Source: Pseudorasbora parva
Lineage: Eukaryota > Chordata > Actinopteri > Cypriniformes > Gobionidae
NCBI RefSeq assembly: GCF_024679245.1
Contig: NC_090180.1
Location: 14,042,007-14,106,006 of the forward strand
Direction of reading: 5' to 3'
DNA: 64,000 bases
Shown: piece after piece, positions 53,294 to 64,000 of the stretch
Layout: every line of letters starts with the position of its first letter
Numbering within the stretch: position 1 is the first letter of the stretch
Notes under the pieces: model-generated
Databases searched by the model: none
The model's input: the letters and a program-made list of their open reading frames with translations, nothing else
Told to the model about the DNA's origin: nothing
Program-made: the position numbers and the translations under genes

Positions 53294-54950
53294 AAAGTGC
53301 TATCTTTACATACTTGTCCCCGTGCCTTAACCAAATCAGACTGCAATAGAACAAATTACACTTCTGTGATCATTTTCTAAGCATTACATTACCAACTTGG
53401 TACAAGCAACCACACCATCCACCTGCCCTGAGGTTAGCATCATAATTCTGGTCAAAAGTACAGTCGTGGATTGTTTTGCCCCGTGCTCTTGAACAGCGTT
53501 AAGATGCTGTGGAGGCCTTCCACCACCTGGATCACCTTAGTGGATCATTCTAATAAGCAGCGGTCAAATTGCTCCTATAAATCAAAGACTTGGCATCTCT
53601 GCCCTCCTTTCTGAAGAGCTGTACAGTAATCGTACAAGAAGCGAAGATAAATTGCTATTATAGCACTGCGGTCCAATAATAACCCAGCAGAGCTGGTCTC
53701 CTTAAGTGAAAAGAGAGAAGAAGAAGAGGAAGAAAATCAATTTTGTAATCACAAGTGTAGTAGAGGAGGAAAGGGCAACATGAAAGGATTCTGTTCTCTT
53801 TGGTCATTTCTCTTGATGGGGCCCTGTGGTCTAGAAAGACCAAGGGCAAGGATGAAACATATGGAAAAATCTGTCATGACGCTGGTGCTAATTCTCATTT
53901 GGATGCTGGCAAAACAGGTGAGCTGCTTTAATGTTTCCATTTAACATGCATTTACTTGTACCCAGAGTCATTTCATTAGCAAACACAAATTTCATCTGAC
54001 TCATTGACCTGGATGGTAAAACAATGCTTCTGGAGACAAATCCAAACAGGCTGGAATTCATTGCTGCAAATTAGCAATGTGCTCAGCTATTTTCTTTTTG
54101 TTTGGGCTCCTGGTAAAACGTCTACACAGGTGTCATACTTTGCAGAGCCAGAGTCCTAATCAGCAGCCTTGGGAGATGCCTGCCAGAGGAGTCAGGTAGG
54201 CATTAATTACCAGGCTGTCAGCACACAGAATGGAGGCACTGAAGTTGGGTGCAGTGTTGTATGACTGTATCAACTTATCAGTGGCAGGGAGAGAAAGCAA
54301 CCTGACTGCCAGGAGAAGAAAACAGGCTTCTTTTTTTATACTGAGGATAAGTTAGTTATTTTTCAAGGTTCTATCAATAGCACAAAATCAATCATTTAAA
54401 TTGAATACCAATTTACTTTCACCATGCAATAGTTTACAGAATGCCTCAACTCATTTTAGTCAATATTTAATGTTCATTAAATCAGATAAGATGTCATTTT
54501 TTCAGCTATATTCATTTAAAAGGTCTGCCTGCCATTTTTAACAGCCCTTGGAATATCAAATATTGTTCTAACTGTCAATGTTTTTTGTGTGTATGTGTGT
54601 GTGTTTGTGTGTGTGATCTGAATCTGATGCAGAGTTGTATTATTGGATTAACAATATAGGGAAAACTGCAGAGGAAGCATTTTACTGACAAAAGAGATAT
54701 TAAAATTCTGAAATCGCTGTCAGTTTACAGTCATACCTTCACTGTTAAATCTTAGTGTGCCATTTGAGCGGGCAGGACTGGACCGGGGTTCAAATTCGGA
54801 CCTGGAAAAATCCAAGGTTTTTGCTAGGGTTAGAGCCTTAAATAAAAATAAATGAATGAATAAAACTAGGACAGGGACTTTTGTCATAGAAATGCACTTA
54901 ACGTTAAAACACCGATTTGGAGCTAGGATTCCGTAAAGTAAATTCACTGA
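53294..54950. other. Repeat-free block, possible 5' end of a gene
   Basis: No transposon ends in 53400-54330, which is one of the least repetitive stretches of the window and has moderate GC. It contains a possible signal-peptide exon (see the CDS entry) and, at 54146-54195, a 50-nt segment between TTTGCAG and GTAGGC that could be a second exon. It could equally be conserved non-coding DNA. A GT run lies at 54585-54618. Confidence 0.4.
53780..53917 (+). CDS. Candidate first coding exon with signal peptide
   Basis: Not recognised as any known gene. From ATG at 53780 (context CAACATGA) the frame reads 46 codons: MKGFCSLWSFLLMGPCGLER, then an in-frame second ATG at 53852 and SVMTLVLILIWMLAKQ, a classic hydrophobic signal core. 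It ends at CAG followed by GTGAGC, an almost ideal splice donor (intron start 53918), phase 0. The frame is also open upstream to about 53653. A TATAAA lies at 53576-53581, about 200 bp before the ATG. A phase-compatible exon could follow at 54146-54195 (SQSPNQQPWEMPARGV). No homolog comes to mind and later exons are not evident, so this may be chance; shown because three independent signals line up. Confidence 0.25.
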
Positions 54951-55110
54951 TATTAAATGCTGTCATCGTTTTCTCACCCTCATGTCGTTCTAAACCGGCA
55001 TGACTTTCTCTCTTCTGTGAAGCGCAAAAGAAGATATTTTGAAGAATGTTGGCAACCAAACCATTTTGGTTACTCTTGACTTCTAATGTATGGACAAAAA
55101 CAGACTAATG
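54951..55110. repeat. Dispersed MITE fragment
   Basis: GTCATCGTTTTCTCACCCTC, ATGTCGTTCTAAACC and AAAAGAAGATATTTTGAAGA belong to a very common cyprinid MITE; related pieces occur near 20760-20990 and 23400-23460. Confidence 0.6.
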
Positions 55111-56568
55111 ATTTTATTTAATGTTCCACAAAAATAAAGTAATTCAGGTTTGGAATGAAATTATACAGACAACCAAAGGTGCAGAAATATGAAAAAAAGT
55201 GGATCAGACTGATCCACAGAGCACCAAAATACTCTTGTAGCCTATCCGCAATATTGGGGGCGTATACATTCATGATGAGGGGAGGAAAGAGAGTGAGCAA
55301 GTGGGACATTTCTAGAAAAAACTGTTGAAAGAGAGGGAGAGCTGAGATATTTGAGCAAAAGGCCAGATGAATATGATTGGAAGAAAGGTTACTTTCAGGC
55401 AAAAGCTAGGACCCGTGTTAATACTGGAAAAGCTTTATAGATGTTAGAGAGTGAAGGCCTGAAAATGGATGCACTGGTTGCTTTGTTTTTGCTCGATATA
55501 TGCGTAACATTAGGTTTTTGGCATTTCACAGGACCAAGAAATGCTGTTGATGTTCTTCTTACACCTAGTGGTATAAAGGTCTTCAATGGCAGGAATGCTG
55601 GCACCATGATACGTTATGCATGCAGTCTTCACTACTGGCTTTCTTTTTTTCTCTTGCACTAGAGGGTTAGTTTACAGCATTTAAAAATACTCCTGTGTCT
55701 GATGTCAGGAATATTTCAAAAGCAAATGAACATTACATTTCAATAAAAGAGGAAGGGAAAATAATTAGTCCACAGACTAATAATATATCATACAATAGAG
55801 CTCCCCTGTTTTCAGCCTTCTATATTTCCATACCTTTTTGTAAGCACTGTGCTATTTGTAGAGAAGGACACACTGTACTAAACAAGCTTCCTAGATCATT
55901 CATATATGAGATGATTAGTCATCGACACAACTCATGTAACCTCAGGCTTTCATTAGCCCACATATAGGTCTTTAGTTTCCCTGAGATGTTTAAATTTGGA
56001 AACATCCTCACAATTATCTGCCACATAGTGTCCGGTGAAGTACATCTTTAAACCACCAATAATGTTCAACTGCAAGTTGATCAAATTGTACAGCTTGACT
56101 AATAATAACCATTTACAATTAAAGAGGCGTTTACCGGTAAAACACATTTTATATAGTAAAGACTTTTACATTGTTACAAAAATGGTCTGTCAATTTTGAT
56201 CAATTTCATGCACCCTTTCTGAATAAAAGTATTTATTTTATTATTTTTGTGCAAACTTATTTGTGCAACTTTTCAAATCTTTTTTCAACTCTCTTTTCAA
56301 CTTTTTGTACAGACTGTCATTTGCAAAGCAGCACAGTGTACAAAGATTCACACAAACATGTTCTGAAAAAAAATGGAGTAAATGTGATGGAAGGACCTAA
56401 ATAGGACAACAACAACAACAAAAAAAACACATTCTAGGTTGGTCCCCTAAAGGTCCTGCAATGTTATGTAAATGTAGTGTAGAGACCACTGCACTGAACA
56501 AGATATGTTGCAGTGCACGCAGTCCCGAATGAAATGTCCCCATCTGACTAACATGAAACCTCATGGAA
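55111..56568. other. Intergenic, no gene supported
   Basis: A minus-strand frame at 55118-55402 contains LIMNVYAPN, which recalls the NVYAPN motif of LINE endonucleases, but the surrounding residues do not support it. Opposing frames at 55395-55607 and 55441-55662 overlap and match nothing. Segment 56430-56530 (TAGGTTGGTCCCCTAAAGGT) looks like the leader of the tandem repeat that follows. Confidence 0.4.
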
Positions 56569-56920
56569 ACATTCTGTTAATGTCCCAAATGTCCTTTTTG
56601 TAATGTTGCTGTGTAATAATAAAGTAACCAAAATGGAACATCTCCCTAAAGTTATATCGGGAATGTTATTATATGACCAACAGAGGAGCATGTGGGAATG
56701 TTCTGTTAACATCCCAAATGTCCTCTTTGTAATGTTGCTGTGTGACAATAAAATAAATAAAATGGAACATCCCCTAAAGTCATATATGGCACGTTATTAT
56801 ATGACCAACAGAGGAGCATGTGGGAATGTTCTGTTAACGTCCCAAATGCCTCTTTGTAATGTTGCTATGTGGCAATAAAATAACTAAAATGAAACGTCCC
56901 CTTAAAGTAAAATCGGGCCA
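56569..56920. repeat. Tandem repeat, about 127-bp unit, just under three copies
   Basis: Units start near 56569, 56697 and 56824 with TTCTGTTAA(T/C)(A/G)TCCCAAATG. Each includes TTTGTAATGTTGCT and, in the first two, ATATGACCAACAGAGGAGCA. Units differ by several substitutions, so the array is not recent. Confidence 0.9.
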
Positions 56921-57009
56921 ACATGGTCTCGCTCCCAATTCATCAGCATATTAACGCTTGGTCAGGACCCCTCTGCGTCACATTTTAACACACGGGGTAC
57001 CCCTTTAGC

Positions 57010-59048
57010 TAGTGATGGGGAGTCGACTCCAAAAGAGTCGATTCCTCGACTTTGAATAGCCCCAGAGTCAGGGTCGACTCCAGTACAGGAATCGACTCTC
57101 GGTGTCGACTCTGTTGCTGTGTCCGAAATTGCTCTTGTTTACTGAATCTCTCATCTAAAGTACATGGCAGTTGAGTGCACTATAAGCAAGGAATGAAATG
57201 AAGCATTCCGCGAGGTAATACACTGACGTAGGCATACACCGCGTCAGAGAGCTGTCGTATTGTCACACACATTTATTTGAGTGCTTACTTTAGAAATAGA
57301 AAACAATCACAGCTACTTTAGTTTGTAATTATAGGCTTCCTCCATGCTAGCTTTACTTTATTTGGTGGTATTATTGCAAAAAATATAGATTTCTTTTCCC
57401 ATGGTTAATGTGTTCATTAAACTAAGAAATCATAAAAAATATCAAGAAGAAACGTATCAATAGTGTACATTATTTTATGCATAGTATATTTAACTCATCT
57501 TTTAAGACAATGATGCGTTCACTCGATAACATCTTTTTTTGTGACTTTTCCTATGTAAAATGATGTATTGGCAGTAGATACAGAAATGTTTATAGCCACG
57601 AAAGTCATCACTAAATTGGACTAATATGGACGGCCACACTAAAAGTGTGTGGTTTTAATAAAGCCCCGTTTCCACCACAGGAACTTTACCCAGGAACTAG
57701 GAACTTTGGGTGGTACTTCGTGTGTTTAGACCGCAGGAACCAGGGTAAAATTGAAGTTCCGGGTAAATATTTCCCCCTCCAAACGGCCCTGCTCGCGAGG
57801 TAGTACTTTTTCAAAGTTCAGGAACTTTCGAGGGCGGGACTTGGGCGCTGAACATGCTGATTGGTTGAGCTCACGCAGTTCAACCGGCATTTTTAAAAGT
57901 CTTTTGCGAGGTTCGTTCTGCGTTCAGTAAATATCAGTCTTTGCTCTCTGTCTGGTGGCGCGCGGTCGTCTCAGCCATCTCACGTTCGATGTCCGTAATA
58001 GCTGATAATAATATACATTGTCATTTTAAATCTAGCTTTACAAGCTTTCTGAATATGCTGCAGCTGCATGCTGCTGAATCTGCATATTAGTGCTCTTTTC
58101 TGTCATTGTTAATTACCTCTTTAGTAAACCTATACATAACCAGCAAAAGCAGCAAAGCTTGAATCTCTTCCATACTCGTTATTAATTTTTTTTCACCATG
58201 TAAACGACCTGACCGATTACTTTTAAGTGTGTGTCCTTACATGACGTGACGGCGCGCGCCGCGCTCATGTTGACAAGAGAGGAAAGTACATTTTTCTGAG
58301 GGGTAAACTTTTTATTTCGTAAGTTATGAAGATAATGTTGGAGTAATGACACAGCGTATATTGCCCCAGGCAGTTTTTACTTTAACTGCGCCTGACAGAA
58401 GATTTTTTTTTCTGAGATGATTATTGCACTTTACAACAAATAGCTATAAATAATACTGTATTAGTCCTGGTGGCCGTTAAGAGTTGCTATGGCTACAGTA
58501 AACACACTCCAGCTGCTGGAGAAAACAGCGTTGACATTTTTGGTGCGGCAGACAAACTGCATGTGACAAAATGATTGCGATTGAAAGTCATCACATGTAA
58601 ACACCAGATCGGTTTAGATAACGTCTCATGTAAACAGATCACTAAATCTTTCAATCGGTACACACACAAATGATTACTGTCCTTCACTGATTTGGAGGAA
58701 CAGTCGCGCGCAGTCCTACATCACCGGACTAAAATTTGCCTAATCTTCTCGGAACTTTATCGCGGTCGAAACGCAGACAGCTGCAGGTCTGGGGGGGAGA
58801 AAAGTTCCTGTAAAAAAGTTCCTGGTACAAATAGTTCCGGGTAATTTTGGTGGAAACGGGGCTTAAGAGGATTTTAGAACTTTGTGTCAGGGGAAATAAT
58901 TTAAATGCTTAAAAACACCAATTTTGTCTGATTTTTAACCCTGTTTTGATGTAAAGTAATTGGAGTCAAGGAGTCGATTCCATAGACTCCCATAGTGGGA
59001 GTCGGGAATCGGAGTCGACTCCAAAAAACCTAGAATCGAACACCACTA
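57010..59048. mobile_element. hAT element with perfect 8-bp target duplication
   Basis: Flanked by CCTTTAGC at 57002-57009 and 59049-59056. The tips TAGTGATG and CACCACTA are inverted repeats, and just inside lie multiple GTCGACTCC/GGAGTCGA repeats on both sides (57020-57115 and 58935-59030), a subterminal motif array. Net length without the nested element is about 0.84 kb. Non-coding, so non-autonomous. Confidence 0.9.
57662..58863. mobile_element. Harbinger-like MITE nested in the hAT element
   Basis: 1,202 bp with inverted ends AGCCCCGTTTCCACCA and TGGTGGAAACGGGGCT, flanked by TAA (57659-57661 and 58864-58866). A three-base TAA duplication with these ends fits the PIF/Harbinger superfamily. 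Interior repeats of GTTCCTGG/AGGAACTTT occur near both ends. It has no transposase gene; the 64-codon frame at 58493-58687 is featureless. Confidence 0.85.
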
Positions 59049-59056
59049 CCTTTAGC

Positions 59057-60420
59057 ATATTTTTTTTAACAAGGAGGGTGCTCCATTTATTTCAATTGTT
59101 TGCCTATGTCAGATCAATACGCATTTAATTCTTTGCATTTGTAAAAGCAGACATGATTTTTATGAATATTTATTGGTTACTTGTATATTTTGGAGCAACC
59201 GACCCAACCCCAACGCTAAACCCACCCACTTCTCAACAATATAAAACACACAACAGGCAAATAAAAGTACAGGTTACAGGTATATTTATTACTGACCAAA
59301 AAACAGTATAAAAGTATTAACTCATGTTGCATTCCAAGTCTTTTGAAGTTATACGATATCTTCATGTGAAGAGAGATGATCTTAATGTTTTAGTCGTTGA
59401 AATGATGATCGCGCTCCTTTGCGAACAGAACACACACGCACTCGTTCATTCCAAGCCTGCAGTCTCCCTCTAATTTACTGAAGCTTTCGCGCCTCGATCG
59501 CCCCCCGGTGACCGGTCCCAGTATAGCCGCACCTCTGTGTTTTCTAATGGACGCGAGACAAACTAAACAATAAAATTACACTTCAAATATTTTTTCCCCA
59601 AAGTTAGTTTATGTCATTGAAGGCAGTTATCATCACGATGATTTCATTTCAAGTGTTTGTTTTTAAAATAAGTTTAGTTTTAGTTAATTATCTGACGCTT
59701 TAAAAACAGGGGGTGTGATGTCATGATTGACAGCTGAGATTGACGTCTTCTCTGAGTGAAGTTGTCACTGAGGCACTAACGGACTTTTTTCTGAATTTTT
59801 GGGAGCAGATTGGAGCTTTAGCTTTAATTTCTACATTTCCATAACTGTTTATTTCACACCAACATAATTAATTGTTCTGCATCTGTGAGTGTGTGGGCGG
59901 GCTTTTGATATCGCAGCTGTACTTCCTGCTCTACTTCCTCCACTCTACTGCGCAACTCCGGTCCCGAAATCGCTACTGCGCAGACTCGGTCCCAAGATGT
60001 CAGCGCCATGCACCCCTACCTGAAAGCTTCAAATATGGCAAGTGGAAACGGATGATGTCGAGTCGTCCATATTTTTTTACGGTCTATGGTTCATTCATAT
60101 TTCTGATTCAAATGTTACACACAAGTTGAATGACGCGATCGGTCACGAGAGCCAATGGCATTTTACAATCGAAGCTGACGTAATGACGCAATTGGTCACG
60201 AGACATACGAGAGCCAAGGCTGTCAAAGCTGACGTGACGTTTCTTCCGGCGGCAATATGTGAAATTTCTTATTAATCTTTGGTGGATGGATTCGACGTTA
60301 CTGATCGCTTTTGGGGATTTTCTTCACATAAATCAATCGTTTGGCCTCGGAACACTTGGAATATTTTTACTTTCTGAATAAATTATGTATGCAGTCATAT
60401 CTGCCTGTTATATCCTGTTT
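59057..60420. other. Repeat-derived intergenic DNA
   Basis: Mosaic of what look like dispersed elements (for example TTTTTTTACGGTCTATGG near 60066 and TTTCTTCCGGCGGCAATATG near 60239), but no paired ends or second copies within the window. The frames at 59872-60129 and 60042-60275 overlap and show no domain. Confidence 0.4.
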
Positions 60421-61942
60421 TTTTATAATACTCGAATGGGTAGGTTTAGGGAAGGGTTTGAGTTACACGTTCAAAATGTGTCTGAATATCATATGTGTGT
60501 CCACAAGGTAAATGGATTTATAAACATACTAAATTATTTTTTTTTGAAAATGTAAAAATGCAGAATGTTTCTTGTGATGGGTAGGTTTAGGGGCTGTGTG
60601 TGTGTGTGTGTGTGTGTGCGTGCGTGTGTGTGTTGGGTAGGTTTAGAGGTAGGGGCAGTTTAGGGGGATAGAATGAAACAGCGTTGATAAACACGCTAAA
60701 AAGCGATTATGCGTCTTGATAGCACGCCAAAATGGCATACGAATTGGCGAGCCATATATACGCCATTTCATGAGATCAGTCTGGGAATGGAGAAAAAATA
60801 TTACCACTTAGCGCCTCCAGTGGATGCTTCACCCAAAAAGTGCAGGTAAACACGTACCTGGAGGTACTTAATGAGGGGGTTGCAAAAATGTAGGCAGAGT
60901 AATGTATTTCCAATGAGCCTGGGTTGAAAAAAACAATTGTATAAGTATGTAAGGCCATAAAGAATAAGAACATTAGACAGGCAAACAGAAAAAGACACTG
61001 AGCCAGAATCTATCATCTATGAATCCATAATGGCGTGGGTCTCGTCATATTTATAAACATATTCTTTTTTCAGTTTTAAACTCAAGAAATAAGGATGTTT
61101 GGATGGATATATTATATATTTGCTGGGGCGCATGAACAGGGAATCAAGAATGCTGAGGTTCAAATACTCTTGGTGGTATTTCATCAAGAAAAATCACAGA
61201 TGATTACATCTTTTGCATAATTAATTGCTGTAAAATGAAGAGTTTACTGTCATATGAGAGAAACGACATCCACAGCCATACAGCATATATCTCAGGTGGA
61301 AATCATATAGTTAGTGCACATTAGCTTGTAATTTCCTATGAGAAATAGATTTGGGTTCAAGTGAATCATGCTGTAATTATACGTAAGAAGACATCTCGTA
61401 GACCTTCTCCAGCCACGACTCTATCTGAAGTCATTTAACCTATCATTGACTGATAGCAGGAGGGGAGACCGAATCACACCTTATGAGCTTTATGCTCACC
61501 CCATGCTTAATTTAGCTGTGTAACTATTAGCACTCAAAGCTTTATAATTACCATGTTCAACAAGCTCTTTATGGAGTGGAACTAAAGATCATCTTAGTGG
61601 AGAGATACTGTCCAATGAAATGTAGCATATCAAAACCATATTTGTGCCTCATTTGGAATGTAACGTATGAAGCACACTGAAAATACTATAATTAGTGGTG
61701 TTTACAAAGGTAAGCATCACTACCACTATTGCTTATATGCTTAGGAGTATGGATTTTAACATTTTTGAGTTTTTTTTTGAGGAGAGAGTCTGCTATTACT
61801 TAAGCTTTAGTTTTTCTTAGGTGGATAAAAACTGTGAATTCCTGCAGACTAACATTGGAATTCCCATTTATTATGATAAATATGTACAGTAAAGGCTACA
61901 ATTTTACAGCCACTTGAACCACTAATTTTAATTGTTTCAAAA

Positions 61943-61983
<41 letters not shown>

Positions 61984-62428
61984 AAAGTAAAGAAAGTACA
62001 AGTTACAAAGAAAGTAAAAATTCAGCTACTTTGGAATTATAAGGTTCCATCTGCATTCGAAGCGGTTTTGAGGTAGTGAGCTCAAAGTGTTTGCCTATAG
62101 CAAAAATTATATGAGCAATTATCTTTCATATGAAAATAACCTAAATTTATTTTTAATGTACCAAAATCTATCAAAATCCTCTTAAATTTGTAAATGGGGA
62201 ATTGGAACAGGTCAAATGAAGAATCTACGCACCTAATAAAAAATAAAAAATAAAAATAAAAATTTTCCGCTTGTAATTAGGTTAGGTTCTATCTAGCAAA
62301 ACCAATAATTTAAGCAATATTTTTAAAGAAACAAACAGTTTACTTATAATTTGTTTTAAAACATAAAATTAGTGTTGTAACAATCTGTCAATCTGTATGA
62401 GAAAGTTACATTTAATGCTTTCCATGAC
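60421..62428. other. Intergenic, simple repeats, no gene seen
   Basis: (GT)n at about 60597-60632 between two GGGTAGGTTTAG phrases, and (AT)n at 61948-61978. From 61000 to 61900 the sequence is single-copy and rich in ATTA/TAAT cores. No domain-bearing frame. Confidence 0.45.
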
Positions 62429-62841
62429 CTTTATATTAGGTGGCCTTAAGTACTACTTACATCAAAAATAAGTACAGTGTACTTACTGTGTTCAAATTAT
62501 ACTATACGGGTAGAGTTAGGGACAGGTGTGGTGGTGTGTGTCAGTTTAAGGGTAGAGTTAGGGACAGGTGTGGTGGTGTGTGTCAGTTTAAGGGTAGAGT
62601 TAGGGACAGGTGTGGTGGTGTGTGTCAGTTTAAGGGTAGGTTTAGGTGTAAGGGAAGTGCCAACTGATTAATTACAAATTTAACTTCAGAAATTAATTAC
62701 AGATGAAATTACAGGCAGGTATTTTTTTAAATGTAAGTACAATGTAAAAACATGTATGTACACAATAAGTCCATTGTATCAAATGATTAATTACAATGTT
62801 AGTACATAGTACTTAAGGCCACCTAATATAAAGTGGGTCCC
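62429..62841. mobile_element. MITE family A, copy 3 (inverted)
   Basis: Left CTTTATATTAGGTGGCCTTA, right TTAAGGCCACCTAATATAAA then GTGGGTCCC. It is inverted relative to copies 1 and 2 and contains a three-unit minisatellite. The outermost left bases are lost. Confidence 0.85.
62509..62634. repeat. 42-bp minisatellite, three perfect units
   Basis: GGGTAGAGTTAGGGACAGGT is followed by GTGGTGGTGTGTGTCAGTTT and AA, repeated three times without a mismatch, then a diverging GGGTAGGTTTAGG. It lies inside MITE family A copy 3. Confidence 0.95.
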
Positions 62842-64000
62842 ATTTTTTTGGAGATATTATTTTAGGATTAATAATTTTCTTTGCAGAGCTAAATGTTTTT
62901 GTCCAATGCAAATTTTAATTTTAGGTAGGAATATGGTGGGTAATTGGATGGATTGATGGATGGATGGATGGGTTAGGTTAATTTTGACAGTTGAAGTTTG
63001 AAAAATCTTGGTTCATTGGTCCTCTTGTGTGCATTTGAAGTGCTGATTCACATTAGAGTTCAATAATATAGTCTTTTCTTCCCTATTTTGATGTAAAGGG
63101 TGAAGCGGATTCTCGAACAAGAAAAAAAAAGTAGGGCGGGTCTTGATTTTGTTCATCTGGAACTGATTGGATTGTTGGATTGATTGTTGTGGGTTAATAT
63201 TGCTATCATGTGAGTGACAGGTTGCCCCGCCCTCACACCAGTAAAGGAACGATTGGAAGATGGAGGGGGAGTTATTTTGATTAAAGATTATAAGGGCACA
63301 TTAATAAAAATATTTAAAAAGATGTGCATGGATAAATCATGTATAATAAATGCTGGTATATTCCATACAAAGAATAAATTGTCCATTTTGATTTCATGGT
63401 GACTTTAAGTATAACATCACACAACTGATTACGCTAAACAAAGTATATAAAAGTAGGGCACAATTTTCTGCCTACATATGAAGGGCCTACATTTTCCTTT
63501 TTTTTTCTTCTTTTTTACGGTGTAAACACCCTGGTGACCATCCACAACACAATTTTTCCTTGAACAAATACTACTGCCATTTTTATCAGAAAATGTAAAT
63601 CTAGCTTCATTCTGCTTTTCCACAAAGCCTGTAGCGTATAGCAAGTCAGACTGTCAAATATGTGCCAAGCATAAATACAATATTGTACAGTATCGTCTAA
63701 TAAAAGATATGGGGCTTAATGTAGTTACAGCCAATCTGAACACACACAATTCTTGTTATTACTTCGCTATAAAAAACAAAAACAAAAAACAATATGCACA
63801 CACAGACACTCTACACATGCTCTCTCAGTCACACACACTAAAGCAAACACACACACACACATGTCAGGTTTGCAGTGAGTTATTGGTTGCCCTGATTTTT
63901 CATCTCCTGTTGTTTTGTTTTCCTTTGAGCCTGGTCATCATGTCATCTCAGAGTAATATTCTCCACTAACAGCCTGGCATACAACACTCAAAGAAACTCC
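62842..64000. other. Intergenic, no gene seen
   Basis: Short GGAT repeat at about 62945-62970, A- and T-rich runs, and a CA-rich stretch at 63830-63860. Frames are short and featureless. Confidence 0.5.

Noticed and set aside
55118..55402. LIMNVYAPN resembling a LINE endonuclease motif
   Set aside because: Only a six-residue resemblance; neighbouring residues and downstream frames do not continue as an endonuclease or reverse transcriptase.

Overview
This window is vertebrate nuclear DNA, almost certainly from a teleost and most likely a cyprinid (carp, minnow or zebrafish relative). It is AT-rich and dense in the DNA-transposon families typical of those genomes: Tc1/mariner, hAT, TTAA-targeting (piggyBac-like) and Harbinger-like elements. 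It also carries a DIRS-type tyrosine-recombinase retrotransposon, solo LTRs, and very long TCTA/TCTG/TCCA and AT microsatellites. I found no rRNA, tRNA, CRISPR or bacterial-style operon and no complete host protein-coding gene. It reads as a gene-poor intergenic or large-intron interval.

Layout. 1-7.4 kb: sparse sequence with a three-level nest at 2.9-5.3 kb, where a SINE-like repeat sits in a Tc1 element that sits in a hAT-like MITE. 7.4-8.5 kb: a MITE split by a solo LTR with a perfect 5-bp target duplication. 10.1-15.6 kb: four huge compound tetranucleotide arrays, two of them abutting a dead Tc1/mariner copy. 15.6-22.4 kb: mostly single-copy sequence with a small MITE. 22.4-32.7 kb: repeat-rich, holding a 192-bp tandem repeat, an LTR-like segment, a Tc1 remnant, a second solo LTR, and a striking 2.9-kb inverted-repeat element made of 121-bp and 615-bp tandem units peppered with a CGAAT-core motif, then LINE fragments. 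32.7-41.5 kb: single-copy stretches and several copies of one TTAA-flanked family.

41.8-46.8 kb: a nearly full-length DIRS retrotransposon on the minus strand with inverted terminal repeats, an internal complementary region whose halves match the outer ends of both ITRs, and decayed gag, RT/RNase H and tyrosine recombinase genes. 48.6-51.7 kb: an inverted duplication around an AT tract and remnants of mariner, Harbinger and Tc1 transposases. 52.1-53.3 kb: a MITE with a TTAA element inside its own terminal repeat. 53.3-54.9 kb: single-copy sequence with a possible signal-peptide first exon. 57.0-59.0 kb: a hAT element with a perfect 8-bp duplication, containing a Harbinger-like element with a TAA duplication. 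62.4-62.8 kb: a third copy of the first MITE, carrying an expanded 42-bp minisatellite.

No genes here work together as a pathway. The functional content is selfish DNA, mostly dead, plus possible cis-regulatory sequence in the repeat-poor blocks. The most useful signals are the nested insertions with exact target duplications, the DIRS terminal architecture, and the motif-array element at 29-32 kb.
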